From Bacillota bacterium (GTDB lineage Bacteria > Bacillota > Clostridia > Clostridiales > Clostridiaceae): DNA of 64,000 nt. Under the pieces are notes generated by a model. It saw only the letters and a program-made list of their open reading frames with translations, was not told the origin of the DNA and made no database searches. The position numbers and the translations under genes are program-made. Location of the stretch: NCBI GenBank assembly GCA_021781745.1, contig JAJXWH010000012.1, forward strand, positions 1 through 64,000. Reading direction: 5' to 3'. Position 1 is the first letter of the stretch. Each line of letters begins with the position of its first letter. Of the stretch, positions 26,410 to 34,623 are shown one piece after another.

Positions 26410-28479
26410 ATGTTATCAAAATTAAAGCCTTGCAATGATGTTGAAAAAATTATCAACGAAATTTTGATTGATAGATACTTTACTCCAGTTACAGTAGCTA
26501 TTGTAAATGACTTCTTTGGAAGTATAACTAATATTGTATCTAATAAGGAAGAGTTTTTAAGGGATATATTAGGTCATTTTAATAGTTATAAAGTAAAAGA
26601 GAATAAGATTAAAGATTATCTAAATTTAGCTAATATAGTAATGAATTTAGCTGAGAAGAATTTTCTTCAGTTAGAAAAAGATATACTTAAAGAAGATGGA
26701 TTAAAGATTAAAAAAATGAAAGTATTCTTGAATAATGAAACAGCAGTTTTAACATTTACAGATGGTAGTGAAGTTTTATTTTTCAAAGAGAGTATTTTAA
26801 AAAAATACTCTTTGTTTAATGATATTATTTATTACTTAAATAATAAAATTATCGAGGAAAATAATCTTCAGATTAGAAAGATTATAAACTGCAGAAAATA
26901 CGGTTTTTTAGAAGTTTCAGAAGTTATTAAGGAAAATGATTTATTTAAATATTATTTTAAGTCTGGAGAACTTCTTGCAGTTTTATATTTGTTATGCTGC
27001 AAAAACACAGAGGAACTATTCACATTAGCAAATTTTATTAAGGATAACAATTTTTCAGCTAGTAATATTGCACGTCATATATTAAAAATTTCCGTGTTTA
27101 CCATTGATTTTTTACCTTTAGATAAAATGAATTTGGTTAATTCTAATATTGAATCTATAAAGTCAGGATTTGAATATATGTATAATATTATGGTAAGCAA
27201 TAAAACTGAACTTATATATTTCATAAAAAAGATATTTATTAATAATATTAAATACTTAGGAAATATATTAACTAAGCTTAATATACTTAACAAAGAAGAT
27301 TTAAAAATGCAATTATGTCTTATAGATGCTAGATTTTTAAAAAATGAGTTCTACAGACGCCAGATTACCTTTTCAAATAATAAAAATCCTGGGAGCGTGG
27401 ATAGAAAAAGATTTATTGAACTTGTTGACAGTTTAGGAGATCACTTAATAAAGAAAAGTATCATTGGATATAGTAATGGGAATATAAGCAGAACCTGGAT
27501 AAATCTTATATTACCTGATTATGATAGAAAATCAGAAGTATCAGACAGTGTATATAATTTGCATGATGAAAACAGTAGAGTAGCATTATTTTTTGTATAC
27601 TTAGGTGAATTGACCAAAAAGAAATACTTTATAAATGTAGCTTTAGAAATTATGCAGGAATCCATGGATAGTATGAATAATATAGATGAATATTCTAAAA
27701 TTATAGTTTATGAACTCTTTACTCTTTCAAAAATATATTCCATTACTAAAAGTGAAACTATAAAATCTGCTATAAACAAGGGGATTTTTTCTATATACAA
27801 AATTATTAAGGAAAGTGACAAAGATTATATTTCAATCAGTCATGCAGCAATAATATTATCTATATATGATGTTATTGAATGTAATAAAACCAAAAAAATA
27901 ATAGTAGATTTAGGGAATATACTGCATAAAGATATAAAGTTTAATGATAAGTGTGAAGAAATTTTATTTTTTTTAATAAAGCTTATGAGTATAACTCAGG
28001 ATAAAAAGATAGAGTGCACTATAAAAAGACTGTTAGATATTGAAAGAAAAACATCTTCAAATAAAAATTATTCCGAGATCTTAATTAATAGACTTAAATT
28101 AAAAGAATTACAATATAATGATAACTTAATAGATGAAGAAATAAATGAAGCTTTGAATTATATAATTAAAAATGGATTTGAGAATAATTCATACTGTTAT
28201 AATGAAGAAATTATTAATATAGAAGTTTTGGAATATGCTGCAGAAATTCTAGGGAATGAAAGTCTTAAAAACAGATGTATCAACACTTATAATAATTTGG
28301 TAAATAAAATCATAGAGCCTGCCATTTATGAAGAGATACACTATGGAAATAAGTCTATATCATTGATGAAAGGAATAGTAGATTATGGATGTAGTTTAAT
28401 TAGAAAGTGCAGTGATAGAAGGAGTTTCACAATATTATCCTTTCAAGGGATAGTGTGCATAGATTATGGGAGGAACTAA
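26410..28479 (+). CDS. Degenerate LanM-like (DUF4135 / LanC-like) protein
   Basis: 689 residues, shorter than typical class II lanthionine synthetases (about 900-1100). Residues 110-290 match the DUF4135 dehydratase region: TFTDGSEVLFFKES, KYGFLEVSEV, YYFKSGELLAVLYLL, where the usual H-x-E-N after it is replaced by CCKNTEEL. Residues 340-689 resemble the LanC-like cyclase: SRTWINL, SVYNLHDENSRVALFFVYLGELT, SISHAAIILS. Of the zinc ligands, Cys514 and Cys596 may remain but the His beside the second Cys is Tyr597. It is probably not a normal cyclase. Own promoter region and terminator; no lanthipeptide precursor or exporter was found nearby. AGGAGGG precedes the ATG. Its place after agrBDCA suggests quorum control. 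Confidence 0.65.
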   Translation: MLSKLKPCNDVEKIINEILIDRYFTPVTVAIVNDFFGSITNIVSNKEEFLRDILGHFNSYKVKENKIKDYLNLANIVMNLAEKNFLQLEKDILKEDGLKIKKMKVFLNNETAVLTFTDGSEVLFFKESILKKYSLFNDIIYYLNNKIIEENNLQIRKIINCRKYGFLEVSEVIKENDLFKYYFKSGELLAVLYLLCCKNTEELFTLANFIKDNNFSASNIARHILKISVFTIDFLPLDKMNLVNSNIESIKSGFEYMYNIMVSNKTELIYFIKKIFINNIKYLGNILTKLNILNKEDLKMQLCLIDARFLKNEFYRRQITFSNNKNPGSVDRKRFIELVDSLGDHLIKKSIIGYSNGNISRTWINLILPDYDRKSEVSDSVYNLHDENSRVALFFVYLGELTKKKYFINVALEIMQESMDSMNNIDEYSKIIVYELFTLSKIYSITKSETIKSAINKGIFSIYKIIKESDKDYISISHAAIILSIYDVIECNKTKKIIVDLGNILHKDIKFNDKCEEILFFLIKLMSITQDKKIECTIKRLLDIERKTSSNKNYSEILINRLKLKELQYNDNLIDEEINEALNYIIKNGFENNSYCYNEEIINIEVLEYAAEILGNESLKNRCINTYNNLVNKIIEPAIYEEIHYGNKSISLMKGIVDYGCSLIRKCSDRRSFTILSFQGIVCIDYGRN

Positions 28480-28519
28480 AAATTATTCACAGGTAATGCT
28501 TTAAATATTTTTAAAACCT

Positions 28520-28562
28520 AGAGATTGTATTATTATACGTTAATACAGTCTCTATTTTTTTA
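28520..28562 (+). terminator. Rho-independent terminator
   Basis: AGAGATTGTATTA pairs with TAATACAGTCTCT (one internal mismatch) and is followed by a run of T. It ends the LanM-like gene. Confidence 0.8.
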
Positions 28563-28831
28563 TATATTAACAATATTTGGTGTGTAAGGTTCTACTAATT
28601 GTCATCTGTGAGTAGAGCCTGTCTACTTAATATGATACAAGAGAGGCAAATGAACTAAGTTTTAATTATCATTAATTATGCTTTAATTACGTATAACTTT
28701 AATAATTTGTGCTCAATTTTTTGTAAAAATCATCATTATTTTTTAACTAAATGAACAAATATTATAAGCAAATATTGTTATGTTACAAATAAGAAATTAG
28801 GTGGTTACTATGATATAGAATAATAACTGTA

Positions 28832-28883
28832 GGGAGGACAAACAACCTGACAGGAAAAAAGTTTTGGTTTAATAAAGTCCCCC
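28832..28883 (+). promoter_or_regulatory. Possible structured leader of the AfsA-like cluster
   Basis: In the 450-base gap before the cluster, GGGAGGAC (28832-28839) can pair with GTCCCCC (28877-28883) around a bulged A; inside, AACC can pair with GGTT or CCTGACAGG can fold as a small hairpin. It lies about 50 bases before the first start codon. No known riboswitch was recognised. The rest of the gap from 28563 is AT-rich with a minor GGTTCTACT/AGTAGAGCC hairpin near 28590-28617. Confidence 0.35.
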
Positions 28884-28930
28884 AAAAGATATTAAATTTA
28901 ATTTTATAAGAAATACTAGGAGGTTTTAAG

Positions 28931-29719
28931 ATGAAGCAAGATAATAAATACACAGTTATTACAGGCGCTAGTTCTGGAATTGGGTATGAAACAGCAAAGG
29001 CATTTGCAAAGCGAGGAGAAAATTTAATTATTGTTGCCCGTAATAAAGAAAACTTAGAAAAATTAAAAATGGAGATTTTAAATGATCATCCATCACTAGA
29101 CGTAATAGTTAAAGATGTTGATTTATCCATTACATCAAATGTTTACAAATTATATGAAGAATTAAAGACATACCATATTGAAACATTAATAAATAATGCA
29201 GGTTTTGGACATTATGGCAGTGTAGCAAATCAAAATTTGGAAAAAATAGAAACTATGCTTAAACTAAACGTAGAAGCGTTAGTGATTTTATCTTCGCTAT
29301 TTGTACGTGACTATCAAGATGTTGAGGGTTCACAGCTTATAAATATTTCATCTTGTGGCGGATACATTATTGTACCAAATGCAGTTACTTATTGTTCAAC
29401 CAAATTCTTTGTAAGTACATTTACAGAAGGATTAGCAAGAGAATTAGAAGCAGCCAATGCTAAACTAAAAGCAAAAGTATTAGCTCCTGCAGCTACAAAA
29501 ACCAATTTTGGAAATGTAGCTAATAATATAGACGGGTATGATTATGACAAATCTTTTGGTACTTATCATACTAGTGAGCAAATGGCAGGATTTTTGCTTC
29601 AACTATATGATAGTGACAAAGTTCTTGGTGCTGTGGATAGGGAATCTTTTGAGTTTGAACTAAAATATCCATTGTTTGATTATGCAGGAAAATCAAAACA
29701 TAATCAAAATGTTAATTAA
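28931..29719 (+). CDS. Short-chain dehydrogenase/reductase (classical)
   Basis: 262 residues of the DltE/SDR type. The nucleotide loop TGASSGIG is near residue 12, the NNAG motif is in LINNAGFGHYG, and the catalytic Ser-Tyr-Lys are intact (ISSCGG, then YCSTK). It should reduce a ketone or oxidise an alcohol with NAD(P)H. AGGAGG precedes the ATG. First gene of a same-strand series running to 35400; in the proposed pathway it could reduce the butenolide or keto intermediate made by the AfsA-like enzyme. Confidence 0.88.
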   Translation: MKQDNKYTVITGASSGIGYETAKAFAKRGENLIIVARNKENLEKLKMEILNDHPSLDVIVKDVDLSITSNVYKLYEELKTYHIETLINNAGFGHYGSVANQNLEKIETMLKLNVEALVILSSLFVRDYQDVEGSQLINISSCGGYIIVPNAVTYCSTKFFVSTFTEGLARELEAANAKLKAKVLAPAATKTNFGNVANNIDGYDYDKSFGTYHTSEQMAGFLLQLYDSDKVLGAVDRESFEFELKYPLFDYAGKSKHNQNVN

Positions 29720-29772
29720 AATATGAAATTTAAATAAAAATTTAATTATATTGAGAAGGATGTGATTTTTTA

Positions 29773-30582
29773 ATGAATAATTCAGTTTTAGCTGTTACAG
29801 ATTATACAAATGATAATGACATATGGTTTGATAATAAAGATGCTTATTATAAAGCAATTATAGAAAATGAGAAAGATGTAGAGCTAGAAGCGCCAGATAT
29901 TATAGTCAATAATAAAAGAGAGCTTGAAGTGTTATTACTTAGCTTAGGTAATAATGTAACTCCTATAATTGATACTAAAAATGAAATAACTTATAGAGCT
30001 TACAAGGATTTATTTGCTGATTTAAATGAAAAAAATACTTCTGAATCATTTGAATGGAATTATAGAAATCCACAAGAAGCACACAATATAGTAACTAGAA
30101 TTTCAATGCCGGACTATATTAGAGATAATTTATCAGGAGATATAAGTCCAATATCAAAAGAATATGTTCACAAGTTAAATCAAAATAATGTATTAATTTC
30201 ATATCCAGAAAGGTTTGGGAATATGCTATATTTCCGTGGATTTAAGGAAGCAGAAGAATTAAAAAGTGATCATAATTCAGACCATCTAGATGGTATCAAA
30301 TTATTTGAAGTTGTACGTCAATCAACATTAGCTTCTTTCCATGTTATGGGCGTGCCTATAGGGAAGATAATGGTACTTACTTCAACACGTCTTGACTTTA
30401 GCAAGCTTATAGAATTGGATAAACCATACTTTGTTCAAGTAATACCAGCATGTAAAACTGATGGAGGTGCAATGTTTACTGCCTTCAATGTTATTCAAGA
30501 AGGAAAATCACATGCTAATGGGTATATAGGAGCCTATACTTTTAGATCTAAGGAAGCTTATCAAAGTAAGAGATTAGGATAA
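29773..30582 (+). CDS. AfsA-like hotdog protein (A-factor biosynthesis family)
   Basis: 269 residues. Residues 130-255 match the AfsA hotdog pattern: VHKLNQNNVLISY at 132-144, then DGIKLFEVVRQSTLASFH at 173-190 (Glu179, Arg182, Gln183, His190 correspond to the conserved E-x-x-RQ-H) and GVPIGK. AfsA enzymes condense a beta-ketoacyl thioester with dihydroxyacetone phosphate to start gamma-butyrolactone signals. Only one repeat is clear; the N-terminal 110 residues are divergent, where Streptomyces AfsA has two. The gene is followed directly by a HAD phosphatase gene, the expected partner. Family call by pattern; product unknown. Confidence 0.68.
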   Translation: MNNSVLAVTDYTNDNDIWFDNKDAYYKAIIENEKDVELEAPDIIVNNKRELEVLLLSLGNNVTPIIDTKNEITYRAYKDLFADLNEKNTSESFEWNYRNPQEAHNIVTRISMPDYIRDNLSGDISPISKEYVHKLNQNNVLISYPERFGNMLYFRGFKEAEELKSDHNSDHLDGIKLFEVVRQSTLASFHVMGVPIGKIMVLTSTRLDFSKLIELDKPYFVQVIPACKTDGGAMFTAFNVIQEGKSHANGYIGAYTFRSKEAYQSKRLG

Positions 30583-30609
30583 TAGCCAAAAGACAAGGGA
30601 GTGAATCAA

Positions 30610-31461
30610 TTGAAAACAGAGTTTCATGATTTTTTTAAGAATAAGAAAATATCACAATTTAAGTTATTAGCTATTGATATGGATGGAACCACTTTAAATG
30701 GCAAACATGAGCTAAGTGACAGAACAGTAAATGCTATTCAAAAAGTATACAATAAAGGATTAAGGGTGCTATTTGCAACAGGGCGTATGTCAAGTGCTGT
30801 AGAGAAACATTTAAGGATACTTGGAACAGACGGGCTTGTTGTATCTCATAATGGAGCATTGGTATTAGATATTTATAAAAATCATATTTACTTACACAAT
30901 AGGGTAAATAGGAAAGTTGTAGATGAAGTTATGCAATTTTATGATAACTACAATTCTGTTTTACATTTCAATATAGGTGATAAAGTTATTGTAGAAAAGA
31001 TTAACAAATTAAGTGAAAGATATTCAAAAGAATTAGGTATTAAATTGGATATAATTAATTCATTTTCTGATATTTCAGAAAATCCTACTTCTTTATTGCT
31101 TATTGATAATAAAAGCAAGTTGAAAAATTTCCTAAACTATATATGTAGTAAGTACGCCGGTCTGTTTGATTATGAATTCATCCCTTGGACTGAAGATACA
31201 TGGATGCTGCAGTTTTTATATCCAAATACTTCAAAAGGCGGTGCTGTTATTAATCTGGCTAAACAAGAAAAAATAGATAACCATGAAATTATTAGTTTTG
31301 GAGATAGTTACAATGATATGGAAATGATTAGACAATGTGGTCTTGGAATTGCCATGGGAAATGCATGTGAGGAATTAAAAAAAGATGCTGATTTTGTCAC
31401 TAAAACTAATGATCAAGATGGAGTAGCTTACGTATTAGAGCAATTGCTAAGCAATGCATAA
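30610..31461 (+). CDS. HAD-superfamily (Cof-type) phosphatase
   Basis: About 283 residues of the HAD-IIB type: motif I AIDMDGTTL, motif II ATGRM, the C2 cap domain, and motif IV FGDSYNDMEM followed by GIAMGNA. These enzymes hydrolyse small phosphate esters. I prefer the TTG at 30610, which has GGGAGTGA six bases before it; the GTG at 30601 is part of that site. In the A-factor and methylenomycin-furan pathways a phosphatase removes the phosphate derived from DHAP after the AfsA step, which suits this position, though MmfP-type phosphatases are shorter. Confidence 0.85.
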   Translation: MKTEFHDFFKNKKISQFKLLAIDMDGTTLNGKHELSDRTVNAIQKVYNKGLRVLFATGRMSSAVEKHLRILGTDGLVVSHNGALVLDIYKNHIYLHNRVNRKVVDEVMQFYDNYNSVLHFNIGDKVIVEKINKLSERYSKELGIKLDIINSFSDISENPTSLLLIDNKSKLKNFLNYICSKYAGLFDYEFIPWTEDTWMLQFLYPNTSKGGAVINLAKQEKIDNHEIISFGDSYNDMEMIRQCGLGIAMGNACEELKKDADFVTKTNDQDGVAYVLEQLLSNA

Positions 31462-31499
31462 GATAATACTTAAAAAAAGCATGAAGGGAGGGAAGTTTA

Positions 31500-31976
31500 A
31501 TGCCTTTTTATACAGTGACTACATCAATACTAATGAACAAAGTTCAAAAAAGAGATGTTATATATGGAATTACTGAATTAACAATAAAGCTACTTAATAT
31601 AGCACCTGATAAAATCCAAGTAACTATACACACTTCAGAAAAAGAAAGTCTTGGAAGAGCAGGTGTAACACTAGATAATGAGAACTTTAGTGAAGATAGT
31701 AGATTAGTTCAATGGGAACCTAAGAAATCATATTATAATGACTCATCAAGAAGTGAAGATATGGTAATTATTGAACTTGATATTTGGGACAGTTTTAATG
31801 TTGAACAAAAAGAAATATTAGTCAAAGAAATAAATGAATTTTTCATTAAGAAATTTAATTTGTCAGGTGATAACATTTTAATTCTCGTAAGGGATATGAT
31901 TCCAAGCAATTGGACTCAAAATGGTATTATAGGAGGAAAAAAAGAGTTTTTAGAAAAGAGCAGAAGCTACAAATAA
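31500..31976 (+). CDS. Two-domain tautomerase-family protein
   Basis: 158 residues made of two 4-oxalocrotonate-tautomerase-like halves. The first begins with Pro after the initiator Met (MPFYTVTTS), the catalytic position of the family, and has TIHTSEKESLGRAGV. The second starts near residue 85 (VIIELDIWDSFNVEQKEIL) and ends with NWTQNGIIGG, like the beta-hairpin of single-domain members. Such proteins move double bonds or hydrate activated alkenes. GGGAGGGAAG precedes the ATG. One of three tautomerase genes in this cluster. Confidence 0.72.
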   Translation: MPFYTVTTSILMNKVQKRDVIYGITELTIKLLNIAPDKIQVTIHTSEKESLGRAGVTLDNENFSEDSRLVQWEPKKSYYNDSSRSEDMVIIELDIWDSFNVEQKEILVKEINEFFIKKFNLSGDNILILVRDMIPSNWTQNGIIGGKKEFLEKSRSYK

Positions 31977-32013
31977 TAAAGAATTAAAAAAATTAAGAAA
32001 GAAGGAATAAAAA

Positions 32014-32643
32014 ATGAATTTAAATACAAAAAAAGGATCATATTTAGTTGTAATGGAATGGGAATACATGAAAGGATCAGAAGAAAAAGTAGCAAATATA
32101 TGGAATCAAAGTGAAGCTAAAAAGCTAATGTCTTCATCTGTATTATATAAAGCTATAAAGAAAGATACATTTGTAATTATATATAGCGTTAAAGACTTTT
32201 TAGAAATTCAAGCTTTTGTTGAAAGCAATGAGTATAAAGATTTTGTAAATGCAATTGCAGAATACACCATCAGTGATATTCATCAAGATATACATGGATT
32301 TGTAGATACAGTATTACCTAGAGAAAGTTTTGTGCCACAAACAAAATATATGCAATTAAGACAAATTGAAGTACCACTATCAGGAATTGATGATTATTTA
32401 GAATGGAGAAAAAGAACAATATTTAAATATGTTCAAAAGAATGACAAAGTAAAATCTTTCTTAGCATTCCATAGTGTTCTATCTTCAACACCAGGAGTAT
32501 TATTTGTAACAGAATTTGAAGGAGATCCAGATCAATATCGTAACAGCTTTTTAACACCAGAATATCAAGTAATTATTAAAGAAGCAGGACATGATCATAT
32601 TAAGGGTGGATTAAACACATTTGAATATGAATTAGTATCTTAA
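32014..32643 (+). CDS. Dimeric alpha-beta-barrel (ABM/EthD-like) protein
   Basis: 209 residues that read as two ferredoxin-like halves: YLVVMEWEYMKGSEEKVANIW with a central KDTFVIIYSVKDF, then KYMQLRQIEVPLSGIDDYLEW with GVLFVTEFEGDP. This is the layout of double-domain antibiotic-biosynthesis monooxygenase-like or EthD-like proteins, some of which are cofactor-free oxygenases or cyclases. No catalytic residue can be assigned. AGAAGGAATA precedes the ATG. In the cluster it could act on the same enolisable intermediate as the tautomerases. Confidence 0.55.
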   Translation: MNLNTKKGSYLVVMEWEYMKGSEEKVANIWNQSEAKKLMSSSVLYKAIKKDTFVIIYSVKDFLEIQAFVESNEYKDFVNAIAEYTISDIHQDIHGFVDTVLPRESFVPQTKYMQLRQIEVPLSGIDDYLEWRKRTIFKYVQKNDKVKSFLAFHSVLSSTPGVLFVTEFEGDPDQYRNSFLTPEYQVIIKEAGHDHIKGGLNTFEYELVS

Positions 32644-32667
32644 TAGAAAAATTTTAGGAGGTATTTT

Positions 32668-32895
32668 ATGTCAGTTATTTCAATTGCAGGTTGGAAGGGT
32701 ATAACACCTGAAAAAAAATCAAAATGGGTCGAACTCTGTACAGATATAGTAGCAGATATTTTAGATGAACCTTTAGATGAAATTGTCGTTTATGTTAATG
32801 AGATTGAAAGAGATGGTTGGGGACAAGCGGGTATTGTTGGTTCAAATACTGAATGGGCAACCAAATCTATACGTAAATCAAAGGAAGGAGAATAA
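32668..32895 (+). CDS. 4-oxalocrotonate-tautomerase-like protein lacking Pro1
   Basis: 75 residues of the 4-OT fold (IERDGWGQAGIVGS is the conserved C-terminal hairpin). The residue after Met is Ser (MSVISIAG), not the catalytic Pro. The neighbouring gene encodes a paralogue that keeps Pro, starting two bases after this stop. That pairing suggests a mixed hexamer in which this chain is structural. AGGAGG precedes the ATG. Confidence 0.78.
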   Translation: MSVISIAGWKGITPEKKSKWVELCTDIVADILDEPLDEIVVYVNEIERDGWGQAGIVGSNTEWATKSIRKSKEGE

Positions 32896-32897
32896 AA

Positions 32898-33116
32898 ATG
32901 CCTATATTAAATGTTGATATATTATCAAAATGTGATGCTTATCAAAAAAAGCAGTTAATAGAAAGATTGACAAAGTTAACTTATGATTTGTTAAATATTC
33001 CACCTGAAAAAATAGTTGTACTTGCTAAAGAATATGAGTCAACTGATTGGGGGAGAGCTGGAATAGTGGCAAATGATGACTCTTTTGAAGAATTAAGCAG
33101 ACGAAAATCAATGTAG
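32898..33116 (+). CDS. 4-oxalocrotonate-tautomerase-like protein with Pro1
   Basis: 72 residues. MPILNVDILS gives the N-terminal catalytic Pro after Met removal; STDWGRAGIV is the conserved hairpin, with Arg in the position used to bind the carboxylate in 4-OT. GGAAGGAGAATAAAA lies just before the ATG inside the previous gene. It most likely assembles with the Pro-less chain encoded directly upstream. Substrate unknown. Confidence 0.8.
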   Translation: MPILNVDILSKCDAYQKKQLIERLTKLTYDLLNIPPEKIVVLAKEYESTDWGRAGIVANDDSFEELSRRKSM

Positions 33117-33132
33117 AATAGAGGAAGGTAAT

Positions 33133-33258
33133 ATGTCAAAAGAAAGATATGAGCGTGGATTGGATAAATTAAATGAAATAGATGGGGACGTTGGAATAAA
33201 TGTTGCTAAAGAAGTCTTCGCATACTATAACTTAAAAGCTTGTAATAATTTATCTTAG
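33133..33258 (+). pseudogene. Truncated carboxymuconolactone-decarboxylase family remnant
   Basis: A 41-codon frame with GAGGAAGG upstream. Its N-terminus MSKERYERGLDKLNEIDGD is the usual start of CMD-family proteins, but after about 28 residues the frame turns into an unrelated tail (YYNLKACNNLS) and stops, so the catalytic core is gone. It lies in line with the cluster, 16 bases after the last tautomerase, so a working decarboxylase-like gene probably once stood here. Confidence 0.5.
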
Positions 33259-33272
33259 AAAACACTCAGCAT

Positions 33273-33310
33273 AATGCTTGTAAAAATATATTGATAATTT
33301 TACAAGCATT
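33273..33310 (+). terminator. Hairpin before the MFS gene
   Basis: A perfect 13-bp stem AATGCTTGTAAAA / complement with a 12-base loop and no long T tract. It may partly terminate the upstream cluster or be a deletion scar beside the CMD remnant. Confidence 0.5.
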
Positions 33311-33371
33311 AAATTTCAGATATCTAGGAATTATTTTTAGAAATATTATTAATATAGAAGGAGAAAAAATT

Positions 33372-34592
33372 ATGGATATAGATTTAAAAAACGGACAGCT
33401 TACATCTATAAAAACGAAACAAGAAATTAGCTCAAGATGGATTCCGTGGGTCATATTCTTTTCGATAACAATTAATGTATCGACTGTATATATGACATTA
33501 CCTATAATGGAGGTTTTAAGTAAAAACTTTTTAGTACCAATGGATCGTATAAGTGTTGCTATGAGTTTAATTGCACTTATGTATGCATTTTCATTTGTTT
33601 TATATGGTTCCTTTTCTGATAAATATGGTAGAAGACATTTTCTGCTTTTTGGAGCAATAAGCTTATCAATAATTACTATTGGAATTTCTTTTACTTCTCA
33701 GTTTAATACTTTTTTATTGTTAACATCTATTCAGGGAATAGCAGCAGGAGCAATTCCTTCAGTAGCAATTCCCTATATGGCTGATATTACCCCTAAAGAA
33801 CGTGTTGGTCATGCAATGGGAATAGCATTAAGCGGAACTGTTGCTGGAACTGTGATGGGAAGAAGTTTAAGCGGTGTTATAGCACAATTTACTGGATGGA
33901 AAATGGTATACATTATATATGGTGCCTTATTGTTATTAATGTTTGCAATGCTTACTTTTTTACCTAAAAAAGATAACAGTAATAAAGAAATAAGTATTTT
34001 TAAAGTACTTAAGAATACTGGCTCTTTAATGTGCAATGGAAAGGTATTTCAACTTATGCTTATTGGCGGTGGTCTATTTTTTTCTTATTTAGGATCAGCT
34101 ACATTTTTAACACCCTATCTTTCTGCGCCACCATTTAAGCTTGGTCCGGGAATCATTGGAATGTTAGGTATTGTAGGTATTGTAGGCATATTTATATCAC
34201 CTATTGCAGGAAACTTTGTATCTAAATATGGAAGTTACAAAATAATGTTAACCGGGATAGGTATAGTAATTGCGGCAATACAAATTATGGCTTATGTACC
34301 ATCTGTCCTAGCAGTTTTAATAGGATTGATTTTATTATATACAGGTGTATTTATATGTCAGCCAGCTGTACTTTCATTAGTTACAACTATGGTTGAACCT
34401 CAATACAGAGGCAGTGCAAGTTCACTTTATCTATTGTCTTGTATGGCAGGTGGCAGTATCGGAGCTTTTACTTTAAGAACAGTATACAATTCATATAAAT
34501 GGGTTGGAGTTACAACAGTAAGCAGCATAGTTTGCTGTTTAGCAATATTATTGTCTATTAGTTATTCATTAAAATATAACAAGGGAAATTAA
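33372..34592 (+). CDS. MFS transporter, probable exporter
   Basis: 406 residues with about 12 membrane spans. MFS motif A is GSFSDKYGRRHFLLFG after span 2, and the motif-C-like GIALSGTVAGTVMGRSLSG in span 5 is a mark of the drug-antiporter type (DHA1). I start at the ATG at 33372 with AAGGAGA seven bases upstream. Within the AfsA-like cluster it is the natural candidate to export the product. Confidence 0.85.
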   Translation: MDIDLKNGQLTSIKTKQEISSRWIPWVIFFSITINVSTVYMTLPIMEVLSKNFLVPMDRISVAMSLIALMYAFSFVLYGSFSDKYGRRHFLLFGAISLSIITIGISFTSQFNTFLLLTSIQGIAAGAIPSVAIPYMADITPKERVGHAMGIALSGTVAGTVMGRSLSGVIAQFTGWKMVYIIYGALLLLMFAMLTFLPKKDNSNKEISIFKVLKNTGSLMCNGKVFQLMLIGGGLFFSYLGSATFLTPYLSAPPFKLGPGIIGMLGIVGIVGIFISPIAGNFVSKYGSYKIMLTGIGIVIAAIQIMAYVPSVLAVLIGLILLYTGVFICQPAVLSLVTTMVEPQYRGSASSLYLLSCMAGGSIGAFTLRTVYNSYKWVGVTTVSSIVCCLAILLSISYSLKYNKGN

Positions 34593-34623
34593 ATAAGAGT
34601 ATTATAAGAAGGAGAAGATAAAA

